Translations under genes and position numbers: made by a program | Part shown: piece by piece, positions 41,677 through 50,730 of the stretch | Numbering within the stretch: the stretch's first letter is position 1 | Layout: the number at the start of each line of letters is the position of its first letter | Assembly (NCBI GenBank): GCA_020637555.1 | Contig: JACKKF010000005.1 | Coordinates: 186,001 to 250,000 of the forward strand | Length of the DNA stretch: 64,000 bases | From: Rhodobacter sp. | GTDB lineage: Bacteria > Pseudomonadota > Alphaproteobacteria > Rhodobacterales > Rhodobacteraceae | Reading direction: 5' to 3' | The notes under the pieces: generated by a model | The model's input: only the letters and a program-made list of their open reading frames with translations | Databases searched by the model: none | Told to the model about the DNA's origin: nothing

Positions 41677-42362
41677 GCGTGAAGATCGGCGTGCCCTCGA
41701 AGGGCCGGTTGATGGAAAAGACCTTCGACTGGTTCGCCGAACGCGGCATCACCATGAAACGCACGGGGGCCGAGCGCGAATATTCCGGCGCGGTCGAAGG
41801 GATCGAGGGGGTGTCGCTGGTGCTGCTGTCCGCCAGCGAGATCCCGCGCGAACTGGCCGCGGGCCGCATCCATCTGGGTGTCACCGGCACCGATCTGGTG
41901 CGCGAGAAACTGGCGGACTGGCGCGCCCAGGTCGAGGAACTGGCGCCCATGGGTTTTGGCCATGCCGATCTGATCATCGCGGTGCCCGAATGCTGGGTCG
42001 ATGTCGAAACACTGGATGATCTGGATGCCACGGCCGCGGCGTTTCGCGCCGATCACGGGTTCCGGCTGCGGATCGCCACCAAATACCACCGGCTTGTGCG
42101 CGATTTCCTGCGGTCGCACGGGGTGGCGGACTATCAGCTGGTGGACAGCCAGGGCGCGACCGAAGGCACGATCCGCAATCTCACCGCCGAGGCGGTGGCC
42201 GACATCACCTCGACCGGCGAGACCCTGCGCGCGAACCATCTGAAGATCCTGGACGCCGAGCCGGTGTTGCGGTCGCAGGCGACGCTGTTCGCCTCGCGCG
42301 CCGCGCAGCTCGATGCGGCCGAGGCCGCCGCGATGACCACCTTGCGCGCGCGGCTGGCATGA
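41673..42362 (+). CDS. hisG: ATP phosphoribosyltransferase catalytic subunit HisG, short form
   Basis: The 229-residue HisG lacks the C-terminal regulatory domain, as expected when HisZ is present. It condenses ATP with PRPP in the first step of histidine synthesis. Motifs are KIGVPSKGRLME at the N-terminus, GVTGTDLV, and the PRPP loop LVDSQGATEGTIRNL (about 155-170). ATGA overlaps join it to hisZ and to the following HAD gene. Confidence 0.95.
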   Translation: MSVKIGVPSKGRLMEKTFDWFAERGITMKRTGAEREYSGAVEGIEGVSLVLLSASEIPRELAAGRIHLGVTGTDLVREKLADWRAQVEELAPMGFGHADLIIAVPECWVDVETLDDLDATAAAFRADHGFRLRIATKYHRLVRDFLRSHGVADYQLVDSQGATEGTIRNLTAEAVADITSTGETLRANHLKILDAEPVLRSQATLFASRAAQLDAAEAAAMTTLRARLA

Positions 42363-43027
42363 CCGAGGCACCAAAGATCGACGGGATCGCGCAGGTCCGC
42401 GCCGTGGTCTGGGACTTTGACGGTGTGCTCAACCGGTCGGGCCGGGCACAGCCCGACGGCACCTATCGCTGGCAGCGGATCGTTGCCGAGGAACTGGGCA
42501 TCAATGCGCTGTCGATGGCCAGGGCGGTCTTTGGCCGTGACAAGCGCGCGCTGTTCACCGGGCAAGAGGACGTGCTGGACCGCCTGGCCGACTGGGCCCG
42601 CGCCGAGGGCAGCGATGCCGACCCCGAGGACATTCTGGAACTGTGGTTCGAACACGATCACACGCCGGACCCCGATCTGGGCCGCATCGTCGAAACCCTC
42701 GCACAGGGCGGATTGGTGCAGGTGATCCTGACCAACAACGAGGCCCGTCGCGCCCGCTGGATCGCACAGGATGCCGGTTGGGCGGATCGGGTGGATGCGA
42801 TCTTTGCCTCGGGCGAGACCGGCGTGATGAAACCCGATGCCGAGGCCTTCGCCCGCGTCGAGGCCGCGCTGGACATGGCGCCGCATGAACTGCTGCTGAT
42901 CGACGACAGCCCGCGCAACGTCGAAGCCGCCGAGAAACGCGGCTGGCTGGGCTGGGACTATGGGCCGGGCGGGGCGATGGCGCTGGCGCAGGCGATCATG
43001 CCCTTGCTGCTGCGCGCCCAGGAATAA
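42359..43027 (+). CDS. HAD-superfamily hydrolase cotranscribed with hisG
   Basis: A 222-residue HAD phosphatase: motif I VVWDFDGVLNRSG (nucleophile Asp19), motif II ILTNNEARRA, a motif III Lys in GVMKPDAEAF, and motif IV LLLIDDSPRNVEAA. The GDxD-like tail and cap (about 35-100) fit subfamily IA. The start overlaps the hisG stop (ATGA), so it is coexpressed with histidine genes. A role as a histidine-pathway phosphatase is possible but unproven, since the HAD-type histidinol-phosphatases I know look different. Confidence 0.85.
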   Translation: MTEAPKIDGIAQVRAVVWDFDGVLNRSGRAQPDGTYRWQRIVAEELGINALSMARAVFGRDKRALFTGQEDVLDRLADWARAEGSDADPEDILELWFEHDHTPDPDLGRIVETLAQGGLVQVILTNNEARRARWIAQDAGWADRVDAIFASGETGVMKPDAEAFARVEAALDMAPHELLLIDDSPRNVEAAEKRGWLGWDYGPGGAMALAQAIMPLLLRAQE

Positions 43028-43041
43028 GCACGAAATCCGGG

Positions 43042-43050
43042 TTTTCCACA
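43042..43050. promoter_or_regulatory. DnaA-box-like 9-mer upstream of dnaB
   Basis: TTTTCCACA differs by one base from the DnaA box TTATCCACA and lies 115 bases before the replicative helicase gene. A single box could be chance. Confidence 0.25.
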
Positions 43051-43081
43051 GCTCCATCCCCGGGTAATTCGTGGCGCCGGA

Positions 43082-43110
43082 TTGTCGGACAGGTGCGAGT
43101 TTGCCATAAA
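43082..43110 (+). promoter_or_regulatory. Candidate promoter of dnaB
   Basis: TTGTCG (43082-43087) and CATAAA (43105-43110) are 17 bases apart, about 55 bases before the dnaB ATG. Weak consensus match. Confidence 0.25.
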
Positions 43111-43164
43111 GACCTCTTCGGCAGCGCAGTCCGCCGCCGTGCCAAACGCCAACCGGGACACCCC

Positions 43165-44655
43165 ATGACCGAGATCGCCGCCTTGCGTCAGACGCCGCCC
43201 GCCGACACCGCAGAGACCGAGGTTCTTCCGCATAATATCGAGGCGGAACAACAGCTTCTGGGCGCGATCTTGACGAATAACGACGTCTTTGACCGGGTCT
43301 CGTCGATCGTTCGGGCCGAGCATTTCTTCGAGCCCGTCCACAAGCGCATCTTCGAGATCGCCTCGGCGCGCATCCAGAAGAACACGCTCGCTTCGCCGGT
43401 CACGCTCAAGGCCTTCATGGAGGATGACGCGGGGCTCAAGGAACTGGGCGGCGCGGCCTATCTGGCGCGGATCGCCGGGGCCGCCGTGGCCTCCTATGCG
43501 GCGCGTGACTATGCGCAGATGATCTACGATCTGGCGGTGCGCCGGGACCTGATCCAGCTGGGCCGCGACATCGCCGCCAAGGCCGCCACGGTCGATGTCA
43601 CCTCCGAGCCCAAGGAACAGATTGTCGAGGCCGAGCAGCGCCTCTTCCAGATGGGTGAACAGGGCGTCGCCGAGCGTGGTTTCCAGTCCTTCCTGCGCGC
43701 GGTGACCGAGGCGGTGAACGTCGCCGCCGCCGCCTATCAGCGCGATGGCGGGCTTGCGGGGATTTCGACCGGCCTGATCGATCTGGACAAGAAGCTGGGC
43801 GGGTTGCACCCGTCGGACCTCATCATCCTTGCGGGCCGTCCGTCGATGGGGAAAACCTCGCTCGCGACGAACATCGCCTTCAACATCGCCAAGGCCCATC
43901 AGCGCGGCCTGCGTCCGGACGGCACCGAGGGCACCGTGAACGGCGGCGCGGTGGGGTTCTTCAGCCTGGAAATGTCGGCCGAACAGCTTGCCGCGCGGAT
44001 CCTGTCCGAGGCGGCCGAAGTCCCCTCCGAGCAGATCCGACGCGGCGACATGAACGAGGACGATTTCCGCCGCTTCGTCGAGGTGGCCAAGACGCTGGAA
44101 AACTGCCCGCTGTTCATCGACGACACCCCGGCGCTGCCCATCAGCCAGGTCGCCGCCCGCGCGCGACGGCTGAAGCGCACGCATGGGCTCGATGTGCTGA
44201 TGGTGGACTATCTGCAACTGCTGCGCGGTTCGTCCAAGGAAAGCCGGGTGCAAGAGGTCAGCGAGATCACGCAGGGGCTCAAGGCGATCGCCAAGGAACT
44301 GAACATCCCGGTGATCGCCCTGTCACAGCTCAGCCGGGCGGTGGAAAGCCGCGACGACAAGCGCCCGCAGCTTTCCGACCTGCGCGAATCCGGCTCGATC
44401 GAACAGGATGCGGACGTGGTCATGTTCGTGTTCCGCGAGGAATACTATGCCGAGCGCGAAAAGCCTTCGGATGACAAGCTGGACGAGATGGCCAAGTGGC
44501 AGGAGCGGATGGAGCGCCTGCACGGAAAGGCCGAGGTGATCATCGGCAAACAGCGCCACGGGCCGATCGGCACGGTGAACCTGGCCTTCGAGGGGCGGTT
44601 CACGCGCTTCGGCAATCTGGTGCAGGAATGGCAGCGCGACGGGGCCGAGTTCTGA
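43165..44655 (+). CDS. dnaB: Replicative DNA helicase DnaB
   Basis: The 496-residue hexameric helicase that unwinds DNA at the replication fork. The N-terminal domain (LPHNIEAEQQLLGAIL, about 20-125) is followed by the RecA-like ATPase with Walker A GRPSMGKTS (about 224-232), FFSLEMSAEQLAAR, Walker B LMVDYLQLL and the arginine-finger region LSRAVESRDDKRPQLSDLRESG. No intein is present. The ATG at 43165 gives the family N-terminus; the open frame continues upstream without homology. Confidence 0.96.
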   Translation: MTEIAALRQTPPADTAETEVLPHNIEAEQQLLGAILTNNDVFDRVSSIVRAEHFFEPVHKRIFEIASARIQKNTLASPVTLKAFMEDDAGLKELGGAAYLARIAGAAVASYAARDYAQMIYDLAVRRDLIQLGRDIAAKAATVDVTSEPKEQIVEAEQRLFQMGEQGVAERGFQSFLRAVTEAVNVAAAAYQRDGGLAGISTGLIDLDKKLGGLHPSDLIILAGRPSMGKTSLATNIAFNIAKAHQRGLRPDGTEGTVNGGAVGFFSLEMSAEQLAARILSEAAEVPSEQIRRGDMNEDDFRRFVEVAKTLENCPLFIDDTPALPISQVAARARRLKRTHGLDVLMVDYLQLLRGSSKESRVQEVSEITQGLKAIAKELNIPVIALSQLSRAVESRDDKRPQLSDLRESGSIEQDADVVMFVFREEYYAEREKPSDDKLDEMAKWQERMERLHGKAEVIIGKQRHGPIGTVNLAFEGRFTRFGNLVQEWQRDGAEF

Positions 44656-44762
44656 TCGGCGCTGCGCGCGCGCCCGTTCCATCGGGTGTCCCCGGCTGAA
44701 CGCACTGCGATGCCGGATGCGGCATGTCCGGACCTGTCCGGCTCTCACACCACGCCCGCCCC

Positions 44763-44833
44763 ATCTTTGTGCCGCAAATATCCCCGGGGGTGAATTCGCG
44801 GCACGCGAAGAGGGGGGCAGCGCCCCCCTGCGC
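44763..44833. repeat. Dispersed intergenic repeat, family 1 copy C, with hairpin
   Basis: CTTTGTGC, three variable bases and AAATATCC, then a G run, as at 3429 and 38300, followed by an inverted repeat AGGGGGGC-AGC-GCCCCCCT near 44810-44829. It lies between the convergent dnaB and acyl-CoA dehydrogenase genes. Confidence 0.65.
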
Positions 44834-44840
44834 GCGCCCC

Positions 44841-45971
44841 TCAGGCGCTCAACGCCCGGGCAATGATCAGCTTCTGGATATCCGACGTGCCCTCGTAGAT
44901 CTGGCAGACCCGCACGTCCCGGGCGATCCGTTCGATCCCGGTATCGCGGATATATCCCATGCCGCCAAAGGTCTGCAGCGCCCCCGACACGATCCGCTCC
45001 GCCGCCTCCGAGGCAAACAGCTTTGCCATCGCGGCCTCGGTCAGGCAGGGCAGGCCCGCGTCCTTCATGCGCGCGGCGTGCAGGACCAGCTGTCGCGCGG
45101 CTTCCAGTTCGGTGGCCAGATCCGCCAGCCGGAACGCCACGGCCTGGTGGCCGAACAGGGGCTGCCCAAAGGTCACGCGCTCGCGCGCATGGGTCAGTGC
45201 CAGATCCAGCGCGGCCTGCGCCATCCCCACCGATTGCGCGGCGATGCCGATCCGCCCCGTCTCCAGACTGGCCAGGGCGATGCGGTAGCCGTCGCCTTCG
45301 GCGCCGATCCGGGCGCTCTCGGGAACCTGCATTGCCGCGAACCGCAGCGCGCAGGTGTCCGATGCGCGCTGCCCCATCTTGTCCTCGACCCGCGCCACCT
45401 CGAAGCCGGGCGTGTCCGTCGGCACCAGAAACGCCGTGATCCCGGTCTTTCCCCGGGTGCCCTCCAGCCGTGCAAAGACGATCGCCTGGGCCCCGATCTT
45501 CCCCGAGGTGATGAAGCTCTTCTCTCCGTCGATCACATAGCCGCCCGCACTCTTGCGGGCGGTGCAGCGCAGGGCGCTGGCGTCGGATCCCGCCTGCGGT
45601 TCGGTCAGCGCAAAGGCCCCGATGAAGTCGCCCCGCGCGGCCGGTCGCAGCACCGCGTCCTTCTGCGCCTCGGTGCCAAAGCGCGCGAGGATGGCGTTGA
45701 ACGGCGCATTATGGACGCTCATCACCGTCGAAATCGCCCCGTCGCCGGCCGCGATCTCCATCAGGGCCAGGGCATAGCTGACGTAATCCGCACCGGCGCC
45801 GTCCCAGTCGGGACTGACCGTCATGCCCAGGAACCCCAGCGCGCCCAGCTCGTGCAGGATCTCGGGTTCAATCTGTCCGCTCTGGTCGCGCCCTGCCGCG
45901 CCGGGGGCCAGACGGTCCCGGGCAAAGGCCCGGGCGGTATCGCGGATGAGGCTCTGGTCTTCGGTCAGCAT
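44841..45971 (-). CDS. Acyl-CoA dehydrogenase
   Basis: A 376-residue flavoprotein of the short- or branched-chain acyl-CoA dehydrogenase group. FAD and substrate motifs are FALTEPQAGSDASALRCTA, YVIDGEKSFITSG and RVTFGQPLFGHQAVAFRLAD. The catalytic glutamate is expected in the late block with YIRDTGIERIARDVRVCQIYEGTSDIQ, whose Glu lies before GTSD. The chain-length preference cannot be read. The ATG at 45971 has GGAGG at 5 bases. It is divergent from radA and separated from it by a dispersed repeat. Confidence 0.9.
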   Translation of the reverse strand: MLTEDQSLIRDTARAFARDRLAPGAAGRDQSGQIEPEILHELGALGFLGMTVSPDWDGAGADYVSYALALMEIAAGDGAISTVMSVHNAPFNAILARFGTEAQKDAVLRPAARGDFIGAFALTEPQAGSDASALRCTARKSAGGYVIDGEKSFITSGKIGAQAIVFARLEGTRGKTGITAFLVPTDTPGFEVARVEDKMGQRASDTCALRFAAMQVPESARIGAEGDGYRIALASLETGRIGIAAQSVGMAQAALDLALTHARERVTFGQPLFGHQAVAFRLADLATELEAARQLVLHAARMKDAGLPCLTEAAMAKLFASEAAERIVSGALQTFGGMGYIRDTGIERIARDVRVCQIYEGTSDIQKLIIARALSA

Positions 45972-46036
45972 GGGGTCCTCCACGGTTTGCGCCGACTATC
46001 GCGACACCCCCGCGCAAGGTCAATCGCACGACCGCG

Positions 46037-46125
46037 CATCATCTTGTCCGAAATACGCACGGGGTTTCCAAAGGGGGGCCTGCCCCCCTTTTGGGCGGGG
46101 GGTGCGGGGGGCGGCAGCCCCCCGC
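46037..46125. repeat. Dispersed intergenic repeat, family 2 copy E, with hairpins
   Basis: The 28-bp block 46037-46064 matches 34309-34336 (inverted) at 27 of 28 bases. It is followed by a 10-bp hairpin AAAGGGGGGC/GCCCCCCTTT (46070-46091) and a second G/C-tract inverted repeat. It lies in the gap between the divergent acyl-CoA dehydrogenase and radA genes. Confidence 0.65.
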
Positions 46126-46160
46126 TTGCGCCGGTCCCGAACCCGCGCCATAACCTCCCC

Positions 46161-47519
<1,359 letters not shown>

Positions 47520-47537
47520 ACGCCTGAGGAGTGGTTT

Positions 47538-48101
47538 ATGGAATCCTTCACGCTGGTCGATGCCGCCGTAGCCCTGGTCATCGTCGTGTCCGCGATCCTC
47601 GCGTATTCGCGCGGGCTCCTGCGCGAGATCCTGGCCATCGCGGGTTGGATCGTGGCGGCGGTGGTGGCCTTCGTTCTGGCGCCGACCTTTGAACCCCTGG
47701 TGCGCGAAATTCCGTATCTGGGTCAGATCCTGGGCGATTCCTGCGAATTGACGATCATCGCCTCGTTCGCGGGCGTCTTTGCGATCATGCTGATGATCGT
47801 GGCCCTGTTCACGCCGCTGTTTTCCAGCCTCATCCGCAATTCGGCGCTGGGGGGGATCGATCAGGGGCTCGGGTTCTTCTTCGGTGTTCTGCGCGGGATC
47901 ATCCTGGTTGCGGTTGCGCTGATGGTGTTCCAGCGCGCCGTGCCCGAGGGCACGGTGCCGATGGTGGACAACTCGCGCTCGATCGGGCTGTTCCAGCGGA
48001 TCGAGGCCGGGATCAGTGACAACGTGCCCTCGGATGCGCCCAACTGGATCGTGCAACGCTACGAGGACCTGACCAGCAGCTGCGCCGCGCCGGCCAACTG
48101 A
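47538..48101 (+). CDS. cvpA: CvpA family membrane protein
   Basis: A 187-residue inner-membrane protein with about four helices (roughly 7-24, 30-50, 70-95 and 108-130). The N-terminus TLVDAAVALVIVVSAILAYSRGLLREIL is the CvpA signature, first linked to colicin V production and purF. The C-terminal tail is polar. It lies between radA and a small hypothetical gene, all in the same direction. Confidence 0.88.
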   Translation: MESFTLVDAAVALVIVVSAILAYSRGLLREILAIAGWIVAAVVAFVLAPTFEPLVREIPYLGQILGDSCELTIIASFAGVFAIMLMIVALFTPLFSSLIRNSALGGIDQGLGFFFGVLRGIILVAVALMVFQRAVPEGTVPMVDNSRSIGLFQRIEAGISDNVPSDAPNWIVQRYEDLTSSCAAPAN

Positions 48102-48105
48102 TCCC

Positions 48106-48741
48106 GTGTCGGCCGCCTCCGGGCTGGACCCGCTGTTCCTGGCCGAACTGAACGAACGGCTGTTCGTGCAGTTCGCGGATGGCCGCTGGATCGCCCCTCT
48201 GGGTGAGCGCCACCTCGCGGTTCTGCCCTTTGACGAGGGGCGTGTCGGTCGCCTGATCTGCGCCGAGGTCGGCGATGTCGCCCGCGCGATGCGCAGGCTC
48301 GGGCCGGGATCGGGCGCGGCGCTTGCGGCGGCCTACCGGGCGGTTGGTCCGATGCTGGTTCGCCTGCGTGCCATGGAAGGGTTCGACGATCCCGCCGGCG
48401 ATCCCGCCGATCTGCCGGAAATCCCCGCGCTGCCCGAGGGGCCGCTGACGTTGCTCAGCGCAGCGGACACCCCCGTGGCACAGATCGCGCGGCTGCTGAT
48501 CGCCGGTGCCGACAAGGGCCTTCTGTGGAAGCCTGCGCCGCGCGCAGCAGCGTCGGCGCATCTGATGATGCGCGTTCTGGGGCCGCTGGCGCGGGGCGGG
48601 TTGGCGATGGTGCAGGGCGATCACGCCAGCGGCGCGCTGGCCGCGGCGCAGGGAGGCCTGATCTGGGCCTCGGCCGCGCCGGTGCCGACGGGGTTGCGTC
48701 CGGTTCTCAGCCTTGGGGCCACAGCTCCACGCCGCCCATGA
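48106..48741 (+). CDS. Hypothetical protein, weakly aldehyde-dehydrogenase-like
   Basis: A 211-residue product that starts at a GTG 4 bases after cvpA. The segment LIAGADKGLLWKPAPRAAASAHLMMRVL followed by GGLAMVQGDHASGALAA resembles the coenzyme-binding KPAP ... GD stretch of aldehyde dehydrogenases, but the catalytic Glu/Cys domain is absent. It may be a degenerate relic or an unrelated family. The last 35 bases overlap the 3' end of the convergent ppk2 gene. Confidence 0.6.
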   Translation: MSAASGLDPLFLAELNERLFVQFADGRWIAPLGERHLAVLPFDEGRVGRLICAEVGDVARAMRRLGPGSGAALAAAYRAVGPMLVRLRAMEGFDDPAGDPADLPEIPALPEGPLTLLSAADTPVAQIARLLIAGADKGLLWKPAPRAAASAHLMMRVLGPLARGGLAMVQGDHASGALAAAQGGLIWASAAPVPTGLRPVLSLGATAPRRP

Positions 48742-49579
48742 TCGAGGTGTCGATGGCCCCCAGGGCCTCGGGCGTCTTGCCGGCATAGTCGAAGTTCAGC
48801 AGGATCTGCTGCACCGCCGCCAGCCGGGCGCGATACTTGTCATCGCCGCGGATCACGGTCCAGGGCGCATAGGCAAAGTTCGACCGCGCAAAGGTCTCGC
48901 CGATCGCCTCGGTATAGGCGTCCCATTTCGCCAGGCCCTTCACGTCGATCGACGACAGCTTCCATTGCTTCAGCACATGGCGCTCGCGCTCCAGCATCCG
49001 GCGCAACTGCTCTGGACGGCCGACATTGAACCACAGCTTGATGACGCGGATCCCGTCATTCACCAGCGCCTGTTCGAAGCCGGGCAACTGGTCGAAGAAA
49101 TGCGCGCGCTGCGCCGGGGTGCAGAAGCCAAAGACGTGTTCGACCACCCCCCGATTATACCAGCTGCGATCCAGCAGCGCGATCTCGCCCGCCGCCGGCA
49201 TGTGGGCGATGTAGCGCTGGAAATACCATTGCGTCGCTTCGCGTTCGGTCGGTTTCTGCAGGGCGACGATGCGGGCACCGCGCGGGTTCAGGTTTTCGCG
49301 CACGCGCTTGATCGCGCCCGACTTGCCCGCCGTGTCGCGCCCCTCGAAGACGATGACGACCCGCTGCCCGGTGGCCTCGACCCAGCGTTGGAACTTCACC
49401 AGTTCGACCTGAAGGGCCTTCATCCGGTCCTCGTAGTCGTCCTTCTTCATCCAGCGATCATAGGGAAAGTCGTCGGTCAGGATGTCGCGCTTCTTGCCGT
49501 CCTCGATCGCCTTCCGGACCCAGCCGGGGGCCTCCTTCTCGAAATAGGTCGAGATCGCGCCGTCGAAAGGTAGGTCCAT
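48707..49579 (-). CDS. ppk2: Polyphosphate kinase 2
   Basis: A 290-residue PPK2, which uses inorganic polyphosphate to phosphorylate nucleoside di- or monophosphates. Walker A is GRDTAGKS (80-87), Walker B is LLDRSWYNRGVVEHVFGF, and PTEREATQWYFQRY forms part of the lid. The length fits a one-domain class I enzyme, probably acting on GDP or ADP. The ATG at 49579 starts the family sequence. No ppk1 or ppx gene is in the window. Confidence 0.93.
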   Translation of the reverse strand: MDLPFDGAISTYFEKEAPGWVRKAIEDGKKRDILTDDFPYDRWMKKDDYEDRMKALQVELVKFQRWVEATGQRVVIVFEGRDTAGKSGAIKRVRENLNPRGARIVALQKPTEREATQWYFQRYIAHMPAAGEIALLDRSWYNRGVVEHVFGFCTPAQRAHFFDQLPGFEQALVNDGIRVIKLWFNVGRPEQLRRMLERERHVLKQWKLSSIDVKGLAKWDAYTEAIGETFARSNFAYAPWTVIRGDDKYRARLAAVQQILLNFDYAGKTPEALGAIDTSIMGGVELWPQG

Positions 49580-49888
49580 GCGTGCCTCCGGGTGTTTCCA
49601 TGGGGATAGGCGGCGCGTGCGGCGCACGCAAGCGGAACGAATGTCAGTCCTTTAATGTCATATCTTCAATCGGGGGCATTCGCCTGAATGTAAGATGATT
49701 GGTGTGCCGCCCGCCCGCGTGTCGGAATATCCGCCCAAGATATTGAAATAAATAAATGTAAGACAAAACAAATAGGGTGGCTCGCACCGGGTCTGCCACC
49801 CTGCTTCCGCCCCCGCCGCACCGGCGTTCACGGGGGCATGGCCCTGCGCTCTTGCCATTCCAACCCGCGCGGCGCAAGGATCGGGGCC
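49580..49888. other. 309-bp intergenic region with AT-rich patch
   Basis: No gene is supported here. Bases 49631-49780 are far richer in A/T than the surroundings. They hold AATGTCA twice (49640 and 49654), AATGTAAGA twice (49687 and 49755) and an inverted repeat AATATC-N7-GATATT (49726-49744). This is likely the control region of ppk2 and the TfoX-like gene. Confidence 0.5.
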
Positions 49889-50248
49889 ATGGAAACGCCG
49901 ATCTCGACCATCCGGAACCTGGGCCCCGCCACGCAGGAGGCCTTTGCCCGCGCGGGAATTTCCAGCGCCGAGTCGTTGCGCGCGCTGGGGGCCGATGCGG
50001 CCTATGCGCGGCTGCTCGGCGCGGGCGAGCGGCCGCATTTCATCGGCTATTATGTGCTGGTCATGGCGTTGCAGGGCCGGCCCTGGAACGATTGCAAGGG
50101 CGCCGAAAAGGACGCCCTGCGCGCCCGGTTCGATGCGCTGAAAGCCGCCCATGCGCGGAACGGGGGGATTGCCGGGATCGAGGCGATCCTCGATGAGATC
50201 GGCGTGATCGATCCCGCCGGCCCCCGGCGCAACCGACGGAGCGGATGA
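49889..50248 (+). CDS. TfoX/Sxy C-terminal domain protein
   Basis: A 119-residue protein matching the TfoX C-terminal domain: ISTIRNLGPATQEAFARAGISSAESLRALGADAAYARLL is a helix-hairpin-helix-like start, and FIGYYVLVMALQGRPWNDC is characteristic. In gammaproteobacteria TfoX/Sxy activates competence; stand-alone C-terminal proteins like this have no known role. The C-terminus is helical and basic. It is coupled to the transglycosylase gene by a 4-base overlap. Confidence 0.85.
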   Translation: METPISTIRNLGPATQEAFARAGISSAESLRALGADAAYARLLGAGERPHFIGYYVLVMALQGRPWNDCKGAEKDALRARFDALKAAHARNGGIAGIEAILDEIGVIDPAGPRRNRRSG

Positions 50249-50730
50249 TGCGACCTCTCGCGGCAGCCCTTGCGCTGATCCTGCTGGCGGCCTGTGGCGG
50301 GCATGAACCGCCCGCGCCGGTGCCGGTGACGCAGGCCCTCTATCCCGGCGAGACGCCCGAGATGCGCCGTCTGGTGCAGCGCGCCGCGTCCGAGCTGGAT
50401 ATCCCCGAGGCGCTGCTGCACCGCGTCATCCAGCGTGAAAGCGACTATCGCTCCGACGCCCGCAACGGGCCATACTGGGGCTTGATGCAGGTCCTGCCGC
50501 AGACCGCGCGCACCATGGGGTTCACCGGCCGGAACGAGGATCTGCTGAACCCCGAGATCAACCTGCGCTATGCCGGTCGCTATCTGCGCGGGGCGTGGAT
50601 CGTCGCCGATCACGACATGGATCGCGCCGTCGGCTATTATGCGCGCGGCTACTACTATGAGGCCCGCGACCGGTGCCTGCTGGTCCGCACCGGCCTGCTG
50701 GACCACGAGGTCAACCGGCGCTGTCGATGA
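50245..50730 (+). CDS. Lytic transglycosylase lipoprotein (SLT domain)
   Basis: A 161-residue small murein transglycosylase. A lipoprotein signal (LILLAACGG, lipidated Cys at about 17) is followed by the SLT fold: IPEALLHRVIQRESDYRS with the catalytic Glu, YWGLMQVLPQTARTMG, LLNPEINLRYAGRYLRGA and the Tyr-rich AVGYYARGYYYEA. It cleaves peptidoglycan glycan strands in the periplasm. ATG codons at 50245 and 50248 are both possible. Its 3' end overlaps the convergent iorB-like gene by 20 bases. Confidence 0.88.
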   Translation: MMRPLAAALALILLAACGGHEPPAPVPVTQALYPGETPEMRRLVQRAASELDIPEALLHRVIQRESDYRSDARNGPYWGLMQVLPQTARTMGFTGRNEDLLNPEINLRYAGRYLRGAWIVADHDMDRAVGYYARGYYYEARDRCLLVRTGLLDHEVNRRCR

